Below are positions 1 to 10,620 of a stretch of DNA of 64,000 nucleotides, one piece after another. Source of the stretch: Ligula intestinalis. Lineage: Eukaryota; Platyhelminthes; Cestoda; Diphyllobothriidea; Diphyllobothriidae. The stretch is taken from the NCBI GenBank assembly GCA_036362985.1, contig JAYGXS010000001.1, forward strand, positions 51,583,232 to 51,647,231. Direction: 5' to 3'. Under the pieces are notes generated by a model. That model did not search any database, had not been told where the DNA came from, and saw only the letters and a program-made list of their open reading frames with translations. The stretch's first letter is position 1; each line of letters starts with the position of its first letter. The translations under genes and the position numbers were made by a program.

Positions 1-934
1 AAGTTTTCGAAAGCTCAGAACAATAAATCAATAGATCTGGTTCTCGACCTGCCTTCTTCCTCATCAATGCAAGTACCTGGATCGCGAACCTTCGCATTCA
101 TTCGGAAATTGTTCTTAGTTTTTGTTTTGATTTTATTTTTAAGGACTGGAGAAGTAGGCAAGGCACAATTTTGCTTTAGCTTTTATTTGATCATCTTTGG
201 AAACCGTCGACTGGAAAGACTCCAGCAGTGGCCAGTTTTCCTCAAAATGTGCGGGAACTCCCTTGGACCGTTAGATCCCTTTGGTCCGAATTGGACGTCA
301 AAGATTTGGCTAGCAAAGTGTCCTATTTTGTTCAGAAATGTATGCATCATGTCATTTGAGAGAAACTGCTTGGTTTTTCTTCTAAATTCGGCTAAACTGT
401 GGCTTTTGCGAATATCGTTGGGTAGGGCATTCCATATGATCCCAAATCTTATGGTGTAGAAATTTGATCGCTGGGCCGTCCTAGCTTTAGCGTTATGAAT
501 TGTATGCTGGTTGTTTCTAGTGGGACGGGAACCGTTTTGATTTGTTAACATATTGTTGGTAAGGATGTTATGATGATGTGTCACTTTAAATAGGAAAAAT
601 GAACCATTTTGGAGTCGCCTTTGCCAGAGGGGTTTAAGACCATATCTATTGTACATTATAGCATGGGTGTCTCGGGCGTCATCGCGTTTACACAAAACTC
701 TGGTAAACCTTCGCTTGATTTTTTTCTAGTTTCTGTCTCTCATTTGATGACATGGTACCGAAAAATATTGAGCAGTAATCTAGAATAGGTAAAACGTACA
801 TTTTGTAAAGCTTAGTCTTAAGTGTAATTGATGTGAAATTTTTACTTATGAAGCCACATAGTCGATTGGCTTTTGGTGCGATTTGTTTAACATGTGGGGA
901 TAAGTCAAGAGTATTAGAATAGCTAAGATCTAAA
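1..934 (-). mobile_element. CR1-type LINE family B, 3' part (RT C-terminal region), pseudogene
   Basis: This is the 3' portion of a CR1/Jockey-group non-LTR retrotransposon read on the minus strand. About 930-700 gives the stretch after the RT palm (LDLSYSNTLDLSPHV, then a LPILDYC-like motif). 695-183 gives the typical C-terminal segment ending around WNALPNDIRKSHSLAEFR. A frameshift near 700 and several stops make it non-functional. Its 5' portion continues at 2462-3711. The two parts were one frame before a family A LINE inserted: joining across 934/2462 restores the frame GQEIKDLDLS. The left end runs off the window. Confidence 0.8.
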
Positions 935-940
935 TCTTTT
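935..940. repeat. Target-site duplication, left copy (tctttt)
   Basis: The six bases tctttt are repeated at 2456-2461. Removing 941-2461 rejoins the family B LINE in frame, which supports this as a true 6-bp duplication made by insertion of the family A LINE. Confidence 0.75.
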
Positions 941-2455
941 GGAATTTGGAATTTATATTTTTCAACGCCGGTACGGCACTACCTATACAAAGTTAATTTC
1001 GAAAAAATAAAAATTCAAAAAATAATTTGACAATATGTGCAAGTAGACGTAGAAAGTCGTAATAATGTCAGCAGAAATTGTCCTTTTGGGGCAACATTTA
1101 GCAATGTTTTGCAGGTAATTTTGAACTAAAAACGAAAACTTATGGCAGTAAAAAAATATCTTACAGTGAAAATGGAGAGAGTGTTCAACGGGCCTTCATG
1201 TTCAAAAATTGTGTAAGAGAAAAAAAAACTGCTTAGGAAGATAGAAGTAGGAACATAGGAGTAGAGCAGAAAATAGGGTGGTCTGATGAAGGTGAGTATT
1301 CAACGAAACTGTAGCATTTTAGACTGATTACTTCCGTGTGGCTTCGTTTGATTCAGCGGTGGTTAATGGAAACATCTAGGTTCTCTGGGGACACGAGGCA
1401 GAGAGAATAGTTTCAAGCGGATCTCCTAAATTCCCGATGGTCCTTTCTCGGAGTCATGGAGAAAGCTGCTCGGAAAAGATGAGGAGAATAGAAGGTTAAT
1501 AGAATCAGTGTTAAGATAAATGTGCAGTCTCAATTTGAAAGCCGACAGTCTAGTTAACGGCCTAATTTCGATTGGCAAGTTATTCCAAAGAAAGAAAGTC
1601 TATATTTAATTTCAGGAAGATAGGAATTATAAGAGATAAAGCCGCATATCTGTGCGGCTATGGCTGTAATTCTATCGGCATGAGGAGAAAGGTCTAATTT
1701 ATTGGTGTAGCTTAATCCTAGGTCCTTGATACTGGAACATTCAGTCATTGGGTAACCTTGAAAAATAACAGGTTGTGGCAGCCTTTCAGGCCCAAAGCAC
1801 ATGTATCGGCACTGAGAAGGTGAGAACTCCATCTGCCATGTTGAGCTCCACGCCGGAAGAGCGTGCAGATCAGAATAAATTTGTTCTAAGCATCTCGCGG
1901 CCGTAGAGTTAGAGAAGGAGGTAACACACTTGAGATCATCTGCATGAATAAAAGATTGGGAGTGTTGAACACTCAATGAGATATCATTTATGTAAGGCAA
2001 AAAGAGCAGAGGACCTAGCACGGTACCTTGAAGGACACCACTCAAAATTGCGGTAGGAGTAGAGTATGAGGATCCCACTAATACCTTTTGTTGTCGATTT
2101 GAAAGATAAGATCTAATGAAGACAGTAAGAGGACTACGAAATCCTACAGCCTCTAGTTTGGCTAGGAGCCTCCTGTGAGGAAATTTATCAAAGGCTTTAC
2201 TAAGGTCAAAATAGATAACTACCACAGATAGATGATCAGTGCGAAGAGAAGTAAGTAGATTTAGAAAAGGCATGTGGCATGTTTCACAAGATCGGTCCGG
2301 TAGAAAGCCATGCTGTGAGGGGCTGAGAATGTTATTATTTATGCAGAAATCTTTAATTTTTTTGGCAATTAGTTTTTCAAAGAGTTTAGCCAGAGAGGGC
2401 GTTTTATGAACACCGCGATAATTGTGAATATCTGATCGGGAACCATGGTCTTAGC
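941..2455 (-). mobile_element. CR1-type LINE family A, 5'-truncated copy inserted in family B LINE
   Basis: This 1515-bp insertion is flanked by tctttt on both sides. The minus frame 2455-1554 encodes an RT fragment: an NYRGVHK motif, FDLSKAFD, SGVLQGTVLGPLLFL, and HADDLK in the place of YADD (the first residue is changed, but both Asp are kept). 941-1385 is its 3' untranslated region. The same family occurs on + at 55740-58735, where residues such as SLRNDHLSVVVI match closely. It is truncated at its 5' end, as is usual for target-primed reverse transcription, and the C-terminal third is frameshifted. Confidence 0.85.
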
Positions 2456-2461
2456 TCTTTT
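2456..2461. repeat. Target-site duplication, right copy (tctttt)
   Basis: This is the second copy of the 6-bp duplication that flanks the family A LINE insertion at 941-2455. Confidence 0.75.
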
Positions 2462-3711
2462 ATTTCTTGGCCACTAAACATTATGGGGAGAAGTTTTAGT
2501 GGTCCAAAAATCATGCGATGACATTTGTTGGTGAAAACGGCATTGGCCACTGAACACTCCAGTCGTTTAGTTTTTGAAGGTCTAATTCAATTGTTTTATG
2601 CACACTACTTATCGAATTTTTGTTAAAAGCATATGCGAGTTTTAAGTCATCTGCCTATAAAAATGTTTTAGCAGAGGTTGATATCATGGATAACTCATGA
2701 ATGTTAATGAGAAATAAGAAGGGAACTAGGATAGTGCCTTGAAAAACACCACTGCTTATATGAGCTGGTTCTGATACTATATTTCGAAGTTGTACTACTT
2801 GGAATCGGTTTCGAAGATAGGATTTGAGAGAATCAAGGAGGGGGGGCAAATTCCTTGACTTACTAGCTTCACGATCAGTCTTTTATGGGGAACTTTGTCA
2901 AAGGCTTTTTTTAGATCAAAGTAAATTGTAGCTACCGTGTTTCCATCATCTCGATTTCTGGAGACGAATTCCAAGAAAGTGAGATGGCAGGACTGACATG
3001 ACTATTTGGGTAAAAAGGCATGTTGAGAGGGAGGTATGAGATTTTCATTCGTCAGATGGTCTAACATTTGGTTATAAATTATTTTTTCAAAGATTTTTGC
3101 TAAAACCGATGTTCGGTGAACACCACGATAATTTTGGGCATTGGACTGATTTCCGTTTTTTTAAATTGGAGTGATACATGATTTTTTACATATTTCTGGA
3201 TAAGTACCATTTGACTGCAGTAACGAGAAAAGGTTAGACAGAAGCATTGGGGCATATTATATTTGTCTCAGTATGCAAGTAGGGATTCTATCCATTCCAT
3301 ATGATGTGGACTTGGACAGTTGGCGGATAGCTTTCTCTACAGTTTCTTCGTTAAACAATAACTCTTTTAATAAAAGTGCCGTCATTTCTGTTGGTTAGGG
3401 GATTGGTTCTTCCTCGACTGAACAGTTGGTTGAGAAATACTCGTTAAAAAGATTTGCTACTTCGTTGTAATTTGCTATTACTATTCCTTGGTCATCAAGC
3501 ATGATTTGGGGGCCTTGTTTTTGATGATTATTTATTTGTTTCCTGAAGATTTGGGCTGTCCCTTCTGAGGACTCGATTGCCCGATGTTCTGCTGATATTG
3601 TCTTATTTGTTTCAATGTTCTGGGCTAACTTGTGAATCTCTCTAATGCGTCTGAGCGTAGATAGATAACTAATACATGGGCCATGGAGTTGCTTTTTAAG
3701 TTTTTTTGCCC
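2462..3711 (-). mobile_element. CR1-type LINE family B, RT region, pseudogene
   Basis: Read on the minus strand from 3711 down, the frame shows the RT approach region (GMDRIPTCIL), then NYRGVHRTSVLAKIFEKII, then YFDLKKAFDKVPHKRL, SGVFQGTI, and ADDLKLAYAF near 2620. Several stops and at least one frameshift (near 2850) are present. The endonuclease portion is missing: at 3712 the sequence changes abruptly to an inverted copy of the family A 3' region, so this element is cut at its 5' side. It continues after the nested insertion at 934-1. Confidence 0.8.
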
Positions 3712-4158
3712 CAGGAACCTAGATGTTTTCATTAACCACCACTGAATCAAACGGAGCCACGTCGAAGTACTCAGTCTAAAATGCTGAGGTTTCGTTGACA
3801 ACTACCATTCATCAGACCTCCCATACCTATTTCTGCTCTACTACTATGTTCCTACTTCTATCTTCCTAAGCAGTTTTTCTCTTACACACTTTTTGAACAT
3901 GGAGGCCCGTTGAACTCTGCCTCCATTTTCACTGTAAGGGCTTTTTAACTGCCATAAGTTTTAGTTTTTAAGTTCACAATTACCTGCAAAATATTGCTAA
4001 ATGTTGCCCTAAAAGGACAATTTATGCTGACATTATTACGACTTTCTGCGTCTATTTGCACATATTGTCAAATTCTTTTTAAAATTTTTATTTTTTCGAA
4101 ATTAACTTTTTACAGATAGCGCCGTACTGGCACTGAAAAATATAAATTCCTTAATTCC
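3712..4158 (+). mobile_element. Isolated copy of the CR1 family A 3' region, inverted relative to 941-1385
   Basis: From about ccccaggaacctagatg to tataaattccttaattcc this segment is a close reverse complement of 941-1385 with only scattered mismatches. It carries no coding sequence. The simplest reading is a very short 5'-truncated copy of the family A LINE in the opposite orientation. A separate short interspersed element sharing that 3' region is also possible. It sits exactly at the 5' break of the family B LINE. Confidence 0.7.
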
Positions 4159-5129
4159 GATAGACCAATAGGCCTATAAGAACAATTCCCATTGGTTAAC
4201 TGTACAAGCCCATAGCCCAACTCCTATTAACATTGGGTGGTCCCACGATCTTGTCCTACCGAAAAAGGAGACAAAATTAGCTTGAGTAGTTTTCCTGTAT
4301 TTCACAGAGTCCTAAGACCACCTAGCAGTTTTTTCATGCATCGTCACACCTGTTCGATGGGATCACTGTCATTCCTAATCTAGGGCATCCCTATTGGCAT
4401 TCTGTATTCCAAATACAGTCGAACGGAAGTATGGACGATACGCGCAGACAATTCAGGATAAAATACTACGAAAGCATGCCTGATCCAGTGTATGATGCAC
4501 ATCGCCTTTTGAACCCCTCATTGTAAGTGATTATGCTTCGTATTTATTGGATTTACTTCGCCGTGTAACCGGGATAGATGCAAAAACAGATCTGGCCTGT
4601 AATCGCAGGCCAAATTGATAAACAACACTCCCGATTGTTTTGAATCCTCTTGAAAACGGGGTTCTCATGCTGGATTTAGGAACACAATGTCATACTTCAC
4701 CTATTTTGTTATTTTTCAGGAAGACTTAAAGCTTAATCTATCTAATTACAATCTCACTGACAAATTTTCCATAGTTCCTACCGCACTGGTCTTGTGGTAG
4801 CCAAGTTGGCGTGAATGAGGTGAAATATTGGTCAAAATCTTGTTATTATTAATATCTGTACGCTAGTTGCCTGTGGATGGGGCAGCAGATTGTTTACCTC
4901 GTGCGCCACGGGTCTTCCATATGTTCAATTATCCCTAGCGTTCTGAGTGAAGGTTAGGAGATGTTCAGATTTTGGCCCAACGTGAATTATGTGGCATATC
5001 ACATCATCCGCCTTGTGCAAGCGCTGTCTATGCCTAGCGTCCATGGCTGGCACCCAGTTCTTCCTTGTAGCTCCCCTGAACTAAGCACTGACTGCCGGCC
5101 AACCCCCGCAGGGCGCCTCGACGGGGAGC
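4159..5129. other. Unassigned sequence
   Basis: I see no open reading frame with a recognisable domain on either strand and no structured repeat. It separates the CR1 cluster from a GTA-rich repeat. Confidence 0.5.
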
Positions 5130-5490
5130 GAGACTAGACAAGGGTCTCCGGTGTTTCGCCCCTCTCATACCAGCTACGCCCTAGGTAGTGGTAGTTATCG
5201 CAGCGGCAGTTGTAGATGGGGAAGAAGTCATGATAATATCTATCGTGTGAGTTTTTAAATACCGTAATACTGTAGTTATCACAGCAGTAGTTGGCGTATT
5301 AATAGTAGTATAAGTAGTCGTCATAGCTACCACGGTATCATTAGTACTTGAAGAGTTAGAGCAATAAAAGTAGCGACCTCCTTTGTATTAGTAGTAATAG
5401 TTGTAGCGGATGTAGTGGTACTGGTAGTAACAGTAGTTGTAGGAATACTGTTGCTGCTACGTCTACTTCTTTTTCAAGCACAATGATAAC
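5130..5490 (+). repeat. GTA-rich interspersed repeat
   Basis: The segment begins with a block (gggtctccggtgt followed by a C-rich stretch and ggtagt) that recurs at 17010-17110. It then runs into about 250 bp of degenerate GTA/GTT trinucleotides. The shared leader plus a trinucleotide tail suggests a dispersed repeat with an expanded simple-sequence end rather than a plain microsatellite. Confidence 0.6.
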
Positions 5491-5999
5491 TCTTGCTTCT
5501 ACTATAGTAATTGGGCTAACTGATGACATCCAAGGATTTCCACAAGGAAATTCCTGTTACGCGAACGCAGCCCGCCTTGCCTACCCCAAAGCCTTTTAGC
5601 GGTAAACTAATGGTCGTCTTCAAATTAAGGCATACTGCGGTTTATCAAGAAATATGACATTGTTTGGAAATATCGGCTTTTTCGGAGACGAGGAAATTTC
5701 AAAAAATTGGAAATCATGCGTCGTAGAAAAATTGAAGTTTTAAGTTTTTGAAAGCCTGTTCATGCAGAAAAGAGTGAGTAAGACAGCACAAGCAGAATTT
5801 TGTTGAAAAATACTACTTTAGATTTATCTTTGCATACGTATGCTTCTATATTACAGTAAGTGTAATGTATGACCGCTCCAGCCTGGTTTCAGCTAACGAT
5901 GAACGCAGTGATCTGCGGCATCCCTGGTACTGCTGGGTACCTCGACAACAGCATCATAATGGCTCGCTCCTCGGCTGAATTCAAAGACTGAATGTGCGC
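5491..5999. other. Unassigned sequence
   Basis: No recognisable coding sequence, RNA gene or repeat is visible here. Confidence 0.4.
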
Positions 6000-7080
6000 T
6001 CTAATTGAACGCACACAGGAATATGGCTTCCACTTTAGGGCTGATGGCTGTCAAAGGGAGATATAGACCAATTTCCTTAATTGGATAAGAGGTTTCCTAA
6101 TAGGTCGATCGCAATGCGTTTGCGTTGGTAACGCGAAGTCCACTTCAGTGCCAATCGTCAGAGGTGTGCCTTAAGGCTCCGTTCTTGGGCCATTATTGTT
6201 CCTTCTCTACGTCAACGACTGTAGGTATGGACTGAACAGCAATTTAGTCCTGTTTTCCGATGATACTCAGCTATGACAACCTATCAGAAATATTTTTGCC
6301 GAAAAATCTCTACAAAAAGGACTTGACTGCCTAGGTTAATGGTCAAAAAATGGTAAATGTGGTTTAACTTTGAGAAGTGTGTCACACTGTGGCTTAAAAC
6401 GAAGAAAACGAGCGAGGTGGACAACTCTCACTAGTATTTACTTGGTGGCAGGTGTTTATCAAAGAAAACCGAAAAAGAGACCTGGGAATCACAGCTGTGC
6501 CATCTCTAAGCCCTCTTCGCAATATGTTAGGGCTGCCAAGAGGGCCACCAGTGTTTTCTTTGCCATTTAAAGAACTTTTGTCCATATCGATAAAGACCTT
6601 TTCGGGAAATTATGTGGGGCATTTTTTCGTTGACATTTGGAATATGGAATCCAGGCATGGCGCCCGTGGTTGCAAAAAGACTATAAGGTACTGAAAAGGG
6701 TCAAAATGGGGGCAACAAAAGTTGTGAAAGGCCTAAATTCCTTACCTTACAAATGCAGACTTGAGGCATTTAACCTTTTTTCCTCTTGAGTTCAGGCAGC
6801 TCCGAAGTGATCCCCTTCAGACATAACGGATCGTGAGGAATTGAGACTATGCCCTGCTGTCTGATGACTTCTTTGCATTCGCCACATCAATTAACCTTCA
6901 TAGGAATTTCCTCAAACTCCGAGGAAACTCATCCCATCTGGATATCCACAGTCACTCATTTTCACAATGATTAATCGGTGCCTGGAACGGACTGCCCAAG
7001 GAAGTCATAATGGCGAACTCCACAGACACATTTAAACGCAACTTCTATGCATATTTACTTAACAGATACCATTCATATGT
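6000..7080 (+). mobile_element. CR1-type LINE (third family), RT and C-terminal remnant
   Basis: A plus-strand frame broken by stops shows LINE landmarks in the correct order: WIRGFLIGRSQC near 6085, GSVLGPLLFLLYVND at about 6178-6222, FSDDTQL near 6255 in the FADD position, a C-terminal LEYGIQAWRPWLQKDYK at about 6640-6690, and MANSTDTFKRNFYAYLL at 7010-7060. The mutated FSDD box and the many stops show a dead copy. Both ends are approximate. It is distinct in sequence from families A and B. Confidence 0.75.
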
Positions 7081-7522
7081 ACTGAAAATTACTGCTAGAA
7101 CATACCAAGACTTCGCTTACACATATAGAGGAAATGAATATCTGTGTAATCCTCAGGATGCCTATGCATTAATGCCATCCCTGTTTTACAGTAACGCGTT
7201 TATTTTATTGATTTATGTTGACTATACTTACACACAATTTTTTTCAATATGGGCTTCAAATGCACTGCCTATCAGCCTAAATATACTGAACTATCTCGTA
7301 GTTTCCTTTCATGTTACTAGTTCCCATCCAGACTCCAAAATATTTGTGCCACCCAACGCATACCTGCGCCTCGGGATTCATCAAAACTTCGAACATCCCT
7401 TGGCCTGGTCCGCTACTGAAGCACCTTCCTACCGTCGCTATATGCCTCACGAGCTCCACCCAACCGTTTGCTACAGAAGGATTCCCTGGTGCTGGTCCTT
7501 CCACGGGGAAAATAGCTTTGTC
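7081..7522. other. Open but unrecognised stretch
   Basis: The LINE frame stays open through this interval by chance, and the translation has no resemblance I can name. It ends at a Gypsy RNase H scrap. Confidence 0.4.
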
Positions 7523-7766
7523 CAGCTGAAGTTGATGCTGAGTTCAGATTCGCTGATCAGGCACTATGACCCGACACTGCCGGTCGTCTTTGCTGCAGTC
7601 GCCTCCAATCATAGTGTTAGAGCCGCCATTTCATACCAAATGCAATCAACCACGCATCCCGAACGTTGATCGCTGCTGAGAAGAACTATGGCCAAATCGT
7701 AGAAGAAGCCCTAGCCGTCATCTTTGCCGTCAATAAGTACCATACGTTGTTGTACGGTCGTTAATA
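7523..7766 (+). pseudogene. Gypsy-type RNase H fragment
   Basis: Two overlapping frames give the start of the RNase H domain of Ty3/Gypsy pol: a DPTLPVVFAAVAS-like segment, then after a frameshift AEKNYGQIVEEALAVIFAVN and KYHTLLYGR. The Asp that normally begins the conserved DAS motif has become Ala. The rest of the element is absent, so this is an orphan fragment. It directly abuts the N-terminal part of a Penelope-like element. Confidence 0.65.
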
Positions 7767-8003
7767 TTATGGATTCCAAATTTGCGAGAAAGTCTACAGA
7801 TTTGGATTCGCCAATGTTTTATTTCATTCCCATAGAAAGCACTTGTTTTTCGGTTGTTGTGAGATCTCTTGATGACAGATTTGTTACGTTTGTTGAAAAG
7901 CTAACAGAAGGTGAATAGTTCACAATCCGAAATAACACTGTGCACACCCTAAAGAACCGAACCCCCTATTCAGTATTATAATAATAATATGTTTATTATG
8001 CCA

Positions 8004-9212
8004 GTTTACAGGCACTAAGGTCTCTCAAAACAGACAAAAGCATCGTCATCCTTCCTGCAAATAAAGGAGGCTCAACAACCATCTTGAACAAGGCAGATTA
8101 CGATGCAAAGACGCTATCACTACTGGGAGGCAGATCAACATAGGAACCCCTTAGTGCGGACCCCACCAAAACACAAAGTTCAAATATTGAAAAGGTACTT
8201 AAACGTCTTACAGGGAAAAAAACAAACATCAAAAGATATTGCAAAGTCCCTGAGACAAACCGAACCAAACGTAGCTCAAATCTACGGATTACCTTAAATA
8301 CACAAGCCTAAAGTACCACTAAGACCGATGGTATCATTAATCGGCGCACCCAATTACAAAATCTCAAAGTGACTATTTCGAAAACTTCTCTCATTGACAA
8401 AAGATTGTGAAATATCAATCAACAATTCCATGGAGTTTTTAAACAAATAACAGGGGCTTGAAATAACAACAGACAAAATACTGGTATCATTTGATGTTTC
8501 TCCCTCTTCACGTCAATAACAGTGCCTTTGGCAAGGCAATCCACAGAAGAATTTCTTAATTTCTTCAAAATGGATTTACCTTTATCTGCCCTGCTGCAAC
8601 TTTTAGATCTATGTTTGGAGACTAATTTCCCGTTCGCTCAAAAATACTATAAACAGATAAAAGGAGCACCGATGGGATCAGCAATTTCAGGTTTCTTGGC
8701 CGAAATAACGATGCAAAAATTAGAAACTTAACCCCAAGTTGTGGGTACGCTATGTCGATGACACGTTTTTCATTATTAAAACTGACCAACTGGAAATGCT
8801 ACACAACATTATCAACTCAACAATACCTAGAATAACATTTACACTCGAAACACAAATTAACCGTAAACTCCCTTTTCTTGACATCCTTGTACAGCGTAAT
8901 ACTGACGGAACGTTTCAAACATCGGTTTACCACAAAAAGACCTATGCTGATGTTATCCCTCATTACAAGAGCAACCACCCTATTTCTCACAAACGGAGTA
9001 CTGTTATCACCCTAATAAATCGAGCAAAAATGCACTGTTTTAACCCCCACCTCTACCAAGCCGAACTCAATTACCTGTTCACACTGTTTGCAAAAAAAAC
9101 GGTTACCCCAGGGAGTTCGTGCATAGATGCATGAAACGACAAAAGCTTAAACAAAAAGAAAAGGAACAAGAATATTCCGATCAAGTGCCTAAGCCAAGAA
9201 CTTGGCGGACAC
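8004..9212 (+). pseudogene. PLE1 reverse transcriptase region
   Basis: This is the RT portion of PLE1. The longest intact pieces are 8522-8731 (palm, KGAPMGS box) and 8739-9134 (YVDD, KLPFLDILV, HPISHKRS). The last piece is continued after a frameshift by KNGYPREFVHRCMKRQK and PRTWRTL, which stops at the solo LTR junction. All canonical RT blocks can be followed but not in one frame. The catalytic Asp pair (YVDD) is kept. Confidence 0.8.
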
Positions 9213-9215
9213 TTC
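9211..9215. repeat. 5-bp target-site duplication, left (acttc)
   Basis: The sequence acttc is repeated at 9991-9995 on the far side of the solo LTR. Excising one copy plus 9216-9990 reconnects the PLE1 linker (WRTLP, then NVSELVERH). Confidence 0.8.
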
Positions 9216-9990
9216 TGTTTCGTTTCTTGACTTCTCTGACTGTACCCAGCAGTCACGCGCATGCCAACACCAGTGATAACAACTATCAACTAAAAACTAT
9301 CACGGTACTCTTAAACTAATAGTAAAGAATAATCAAAGTACAAACCTCAACAATGGATATACCAAGTCAAGAACGAAGGGAGTCGGCCAAATTGCCTGAC
9401 TCTATGCAAGGGAACAACGCAAGTTCAACAAAAATGCCACGCAAGTTGAAAGCAGTCTTGGGAAAGCTTGTGTGTGTTAGTGGGAGAGGGGGCGTGACTC
9501 TGGTTTTATATGATTTCAGGTCATTCCTATGGCCTCGGGATTGGTCTGAAACAACAGCGCGAAAAGAGGGGTTTGACGCGAACAGAGACCACATTGTGCC
9601 GGCAGAGGGGGAGGAATTGCAAGCGTTTTGAGGAGACAGCTGTAAACGAACCAGAGGGGGAGGGGCAGGCAATACCGAGTAGCTGTTGAAACAGTTGTTT
9701 CTTGCTGCAGTGGGGGCCAGAAGCATTGTGGGCAAAGGTGGTTAAAAGGCAAGTGAGTCGAACAGGGACTGGGAACTTGGCCGGGGACTAGTTTTAACAC
9801 CAGTGTGCAGTGGACTAAAAACCAAAATAGGTAAACATGGACTGAATTCTTGGAGGAAGAGGTCTCAAGCACGCAGTTCATAGGAAGGGGTGACAGCCTT
9901 TCGTAAGAGAGAAACAATTGTAATCGGTCTAGCAGGGAGTCATTGGAAATGGGCGTGGAGAATTTCCAAATTGTTCAAATAGAAATAACA
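9216..9990. mobile_element. Solo LTR inserted in PLE1
   Basis: This 775-bp insertion begins TGTT and ends AACA, the classical TG...CA inverted termini of an LTR. It is flanked by perfect 5-bp duplications (acttc). It contains no coding sequence I recognise and is G-rich compared with the surrounding PLE. A solo LTR is left when the two LTRs of a retrotransposon recombine and remove the interior. A 5-bp duplication fits Gypsy or BEL/Pao. It does not resemble the Gypsy LTRs at 49874 or 54514. Orientation is not determined. Confidence 0.8.
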
Positions 9991-9995
9991 ACTTC
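9991..9995. repeat. 5-bp target-site duplication, right (acttc)
   Basis: This is the right-hand copy of the duplication that flanks the solo LTR. Confidence 0.8.
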
Positions 9996-10600
9996 CATAG
10001 ATTTAAAAACGTGTCTGAACTTGTTGAAAGACACATGAAGAAGTATCAAATCCAAGTGGCGCACAAGCCAACGAATACTCTACGAAATCAGCTTGTACAC
10101 CCCAAGGATAGGGTTGGCTATTTTGACAAAAAAGAAGTCATTTACAAAATCCCTTGTTGCGGCTGCAATGCTGTTTATTGTGGACAGACAGGACGATTGG
10201 CCTCCACACGCTTACGCGAACATCAGCGAGCGGTAAAGGGGTGATATCTGTCATCCGAGGTCGCCATGCACACATTATAAGCCGGACACCAATTTGCATG
10301 GGTCGAAACTTGCGTGTCGGCTCTTGCCCATAGAAGAAGGGTCGCGAGTTTTTAGAAGCTATCAAATCCAATGACTCCTACATTAACAGGCACGTTGAGT
10401 TGGATTCAATGTACATCAACCTGAAAAAGGTCTGGGAAAAAGACCAACCGCAAAAGCATACTACTGACCACAGCTGACACAGCATTATCGATTTTTTGGC
10501 TCATTTAAAAATGTGAACTGCATTTCACACTTTTTCCTCGCGTCCGAAGACGACCTTGCGTGCTAGCGTCGAAATTTTACAAATAAGGTTTATTGCTGTT
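9996..10600 (+). pseudogene. PLE1 GIY-YIG endonuclease region and 3' tail
   Basis: The frame 10011-10244 carries VAHKPTNTLRNQLVHPKDR and then a GIY-YIG-type core VIYKIPCCGCNAVYCGQTGR with R...EH downstream, the signature of the Penelope C-terminal nuclease. After a frameshift it continues as SREFLEAIKSNDSYINRHVE at about 10338-10395. Near 10540-10580 is a degenerate CNGAAGA...CGAAA motif, in the place where the other PLE family here carries a hammerhead-like fold. Stops make it inactive. Confidence 0.8.
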
Positions 10601-10620
10601 TCCCGAATAATTTCTTCTAT

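Larger units (their letters stand above)
7800..10620 (+). mobile_element. Penelope-like element PLE1, split by a solo LTR
   Basis: The protein order is typical of PLEs: N-terminal region (7800-8000), LRSLKTDKSIVILPANKGG at 8010-8065, IYGLP..HKPKVPLRPMVS near 8277-8330, an RT box with KGAPMGSAISGF at about 8660-8695, catalytic YVDD at about 8748, then a GIY-YIG endonuclease (10005-10240). A 775-bp solo LTR interrupts the RT to GIY-YIG linker. Frameshifts (near 8480, 8735 and 9090) and stops make it inactive. The outer ends are estimates. Confidence 0.85.
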
